Shown here: positions 6,411 to 8,235 of the stretch, one piece after another
How positions within the stretch are numbered: the first letter of the stretch is position 1
Layout of the letters: each line of letters opens with the position of its first letter
Source: a bacterium
GTDB taxonomy: Bacteria > Bacillota_I > Bacilli_A > RF39 > UBA660
NCBI GenBank assembly: GCA_014845975.1
Contig: RKAN01000075.1
Span: forward strand, 1 to 8,235
Length of the DNA: 8,235 nucleotides
Direction: 5' to 3'
Position numbers and translations under genes: made by a program
Notes under the pieces: model-generated
Database searches by the model: none
What the model was told of the DNA's origin: nothing
Seen by the model: only the letters and a program-made list of their open reading frames with translations

Positions 6411-8036
6411 ATGGAAATGGAAAGACAAATACAAATATTGAATATTGATGATATTTTACCAAACCGTTTTCAACCAAGAATTAAATTTAATGAACAGGCT
6501 ATTAATGAATTAGCCGAATCCATTAAATTACATGGAGTAATACAACCTATTGTAGTAAGAAAAATTAGTGATAAGTATGAAATCATAGCCGGAGAAAGAA
6601 GATATAAAGCAAGTATATTAGCGGGTAAAACAACAATTCCTGCTATTATTACTTCATTAGATGACAAAAATAGTGCTGAAGTGGCTCTAATTGAAAATGT
6701 TCAAAGACAAGATTTAACTCCAATTGAGGAAGCAATTTCTTATAAGAAAATATTAGATATGGGTTATATTAGCCAAGAAGCCTTAGGTGAAAAACTAGGA
6801 AAGAAACAATCTACTATTGCTAATAAATTGAGACTTTTAAATTTAAATGATGAAGTTCAAGAAGCTTTAATGGAAAACAAAATTTCTGAAAGGCATGCTA
6901 GATCACTTTTAAAATTAAATGATGATCAACAAATTTTAATGTTGAATCGTATTATTAATGAACGATTGACAGTAAGAAAAACAGATGAAGAAATAGAAAA
7001 ATTATTGAAGCAGACAGATTCAGTTGATTCTGGAGTTCAAAAAGAAATAAAAGGAGAAAATTTAATGAATAATGATGTTCTAAAAGAATTTAATATACCA
7101 ACAGAGCCAATAGTAGAAAATGATAACAATTCTATTATTTTTGAAGATGAAGAAGCAAAAAAAGAAATTAATCCACAACAACCTGTGGAAAACTTTAATC
7201 CAGGTTTTATGGATATTGATAAAATAGAAAAAGAAGCTGTCGATATTGTAAAAGAACCAACACCAACAGCTGATTTAAATGAATTATTAAAACCAACGGA
7301 ATCACCAGTACCTACAATGAATGAAGTTCAACAACCTGTTCCAACACCAGAAGAAAGTCCAGTTCCTGTTAGTGGTGGAAAATTCTTTAATATGTTTAAT
7401 TTTAACGAACCAGAAAAGAATGATCAATTTGTTCCAGATGTTGAAGAAAAACAAGTAAATTTAGATTTTGGTGAGCCATTACAGGCAAATACTAGTATAT
7501 TTGAAAATCCAAATTCTTATAATATGAATAATATTTCAACGTCATCAGAACCAACATCAACACCAATTAATCCACAGAAACCTGTGGAAAACTCTGAAAT
7601 GAATTATGCTGATTTACCAGCAGAAGATTATATTTTTCCAACACCAGCTCCAATAGATCCATCACCAAAGCCTGTTGAAGAAAATCATAATGAAAAGAAT
7701 GAGGCAGATCAGTTGGTAGATTTTACACAACCAGTTGCTCCTTTCAATTTGACAGATGATCAGGATTTTGCAAATCCGACTATGGGAGCTCCTATTAGTA
7801 ATAATTATGCGATGAGTAGTAATGTCAAATTAGATGAAAATGGGGATATTGAGGTTCCTCTACCATCTGCAAATCAAAAATTTGTAACAGCAGATATGAA
7901 AACTGTAATTAATACAATTAGGGAATGTGCAGCAACTATTGAAAAATATGGATTTAAAATTGATACAGAGGAAATTGATTTAGAAGATAGTTATCAAGTT
8001 ATATTTAAAATTGATAAAAATGTATCAGACAGATGA
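6411..8036 (+). CDS. noc: Noc, nucleoid occlusion protein (ParB/Noc family) with a very long acidic linker
   Basis: CTP-dependent DNA clamp that binds scattered sites and, at the membrane, blocks FtsZ assembly over the chromosome. It has 541 residues; B. subtilis Noc has about 283. The N-terminal ParB/CTP domain is at about 5-105, with PNRFQPR (17-23), GERR (61-64) and ENVQRQ (95-100). The central HTH domain is at about 106-200, with LGKKQSTIANKLRLL (129-143) and ISERHARSL (158-166). These blocks are nearly those of B. subtilis Noc rather than Spo0J. An acidic, Pro/Asn/Glu-rich linker spans about 201-489, with repeated NPQ(Q/K)PVEN and SPVP units. The Noc-type dimerisation domain is at 490-541 (VTADMKTVINTIREC...SYQVIFKID). 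The N-terminal amphipathic membrane helix of B. subtilis Noc is missing; a lone hydrophobic patch GGKFFNMFNF is at 322-331. The gene lies directly after rsmG, the classic noc position, with its own promoter. It ends in TGA. A ParB (Spo0J) role is less likely given the recognition residues. Confidence 0.9.
   Translation: MEMERQIQILNIDDILPNRFQPRIKFNEQAINELAESIKLHGVIQPIVVRKISDKYEIIAGERRYKASILAGKTTIPAIITSLDDKNSAEVALIENVQRQDLTPIEEAISYKKILDMGYISQEALGEKLGKKQSTIANKLRLLNLNDEVQEALMENKISERHARSLLKLNDDQQILMLNRIINERLTVRKTDEEIEKLLKQTDSVDSGVQKEIKGENLMNNDVLKEFNIPTEPIVENDNNSIIFEDEEAKKEINPQQPVENFNPGFMDIDKIEKEAVDIVKEPTPTADLNELLKPTESPVPTMNEVQQPVPTPEESPVPVSGGKFFNMFNFNEPEKNDQFVPDVEEKQVNLDFGEPLQANTSIFENPNSYNMNNISTSSEPTSTPINPQKPVENSEMNYADLPAEDYIFPTPAPIDPSPKPVEENHNEKNEADQLVDFTQPVAPFNLTDDQDFANPTMGAPISNNYAMSSNVKLDENGDIEVPLPSANQKFVTADMKTVINTIRECAATIEKYGFKIDTEEIDLEDSYQVIFKIDKNVSDR
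7049..7067 (+). promoter_or_regulatory. Possible internal translation start inside noc
   Basis: AAAAGGAG (7049-7056) lies 8 nt before an in-frame ATG at 7065 (codon 219), close to ideal geometry. Initiation here would give a 323-residue product with only the linker and the dimerisation domain, lacking CTP- and DNA-binding parts. Chance occurrence through Lys-Gly-Glu codons is possible. Confidence 0.3.
7167..7592 (+). repeat. Pair of near-identical 27-nt in-frame direct repeats in the noc linker
   Basis: Copies at 7167-7193 and 7566-7592 differ at 2 of 27 bases and encode INPQQPVEN and INPQKPVEN (residues 253-261 and 386-394). A degenerate third protein copy, DPSPKPVEEN, follows at residues 416-425. 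Each DNA copy contains the inverted arms CCACA and TGTGG 6 nt apart. They probably reflect linker growth by duplication. Confidence 0.75.
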
Positions 8037-8235
8037 TTTGTCCAAAGAAACATTTGTACAACTAAAACGAAAAACATATACAGGAAAACTGTCTCAGAAA
8101 TTGTGGAAAATCATGATTCAAGGATTTTCTATGGCAATGTGGTTTCACTTATATTGGGGACTCGCATTTGGTATCAAATTATTAATTGATCTAAGAATTG
8201 ATGAAAAACTTTCAGATACAGGGTTACGTGAGTAA
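8020..8235 (+). CDS. Small membrane protein of unknown family, coupled to noc
   Basis: A 71-residue protein, complete, with its TAA on the last bases of the window. A polar, basic N-terminal third (SKETFVQLKRKTYTGKLSQK, about 8-27) is followed by one hydrophobic stretch at about 31-57 (IMIQGFSMAMWFHLYWGLAF and on), then a charged tail (RIDEKLSDTGLRE). This predicts one transmembrane helix with no signal peptidase site seen. The start ATG 8020 overlaps the noc end by 17 nt and has no good RBS; it probably depends on translational coupling from noc. A TTG 9 nt upstream is less likely. The tail loosely recalls AtpZ-type small proteins (a membrane helix followed by a short charged tail), but the resemblance is too weak to name. 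In Bacillus, soj and spo0J come after noc; what follows here is outside the window. Confidence 0.6.
   Translation: MYQTDDLSKETFVQLKRKTYTGKLSQKLWKIMIQGFSMAMWFHLYWGLAFGIKLLIDLRIDEKLSDTGLRE

Noticed and set aside
8136..8146. GGTTTCAC as a parS half-site
   Set aside because: One mismatch in the half and no inverted partner; it lies within coding sequence.
8020..8235. Assignment of the last small gene as AtpZ/AtpI
   Set aside because: Only a loose resemblance of one hydrophobic helix plus a charged tail; no diagnostic motif is seen, and no atp gene is in the window.

Overview
The window is one end of the conserved replication-origin neighbourhood of a low-GC Gram-positive bacterium (Bacillota). 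The order yidC - jag - (HD hydrolase) - mnmE - (small antisense gene) - mnmG - rsmG - noc matches the classic spoIIIJ-jag-mnmE-mnmG-rsmG-noc block beside oriC in Bacillus, with two small genes inserted. GC content is very low (about 30% by eye). The YidC and Noc sequences look Bacilli-like; an uncultured, AT-rich Bacilli lineage near Erysipelotrichia or the Mollicutes is my inference. TGA acts as a stop (end of noc) and every Trp seen is TGG, so the genetic code is the standard bacterial one, not the Mycoplasma code.

Layout. (1) 1-3338, plus strand: the 3' part of yidC, jag overlapping it by 14 nt, a separate HD-domain hydrolase behind a short AT-rich hairpin, then mnmE starting 1 nt after the HD stop. 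This looks like one coupled operon ending in a hairpin at 3332-3358. (2) 3340-3642, minus strand: a 100-codon gene of unknown function, convergent with mnmE and sharing its terminator. (3) 3687-6338, plus strand: a sigma-A type promoter, then mnmG and rsmG overlapping by 20 nt, ending in a weak AT-rich terminator. (4) 6338-8235, plus strand: a promoter decorated with two 12-nt direct repeats, noc, and a small membrane-protein gene overlapping the noc end by 17 nt.

How the genes fit together: YidC inserts membrane proteins, and Jag (KhpB) is its usual RNA-binding neighbour. MnmE and MnmG jointly make the cmnm5 modification at tRNA wobble U34. RsmG methylates 16S rRNA G527. Noc is the CTP-dependent nucleoid occlusion protein that keeps the division septum off the chromosome.

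The most interesting part is the noc unit. The protein has a clear Noc CTP-binding/HTH module and a Noc-type C-terminal dimerisation domain, but they are separated by an acidic, Pro/Asn-rich linker of about 290 residues (B. subtilis Noc has only a short one; the whole protein there is about 283 aa). The N-terminal membrane-targeting helix of B. subtilis Noc is absent, while a lone aromatic/hydrophobic patch (GGKFFNMFNF) sits mid-linker. Its promoter carries two copies of TATTTCCCAAAA, whose first 8 bases equal the half-site of the known Noc-binding sequence TATTTCCCGGGAAATA, suggesting autoregulation. An internal Shine-Dalgarno plus ATG could also yield a linker-dimerisation isoform.
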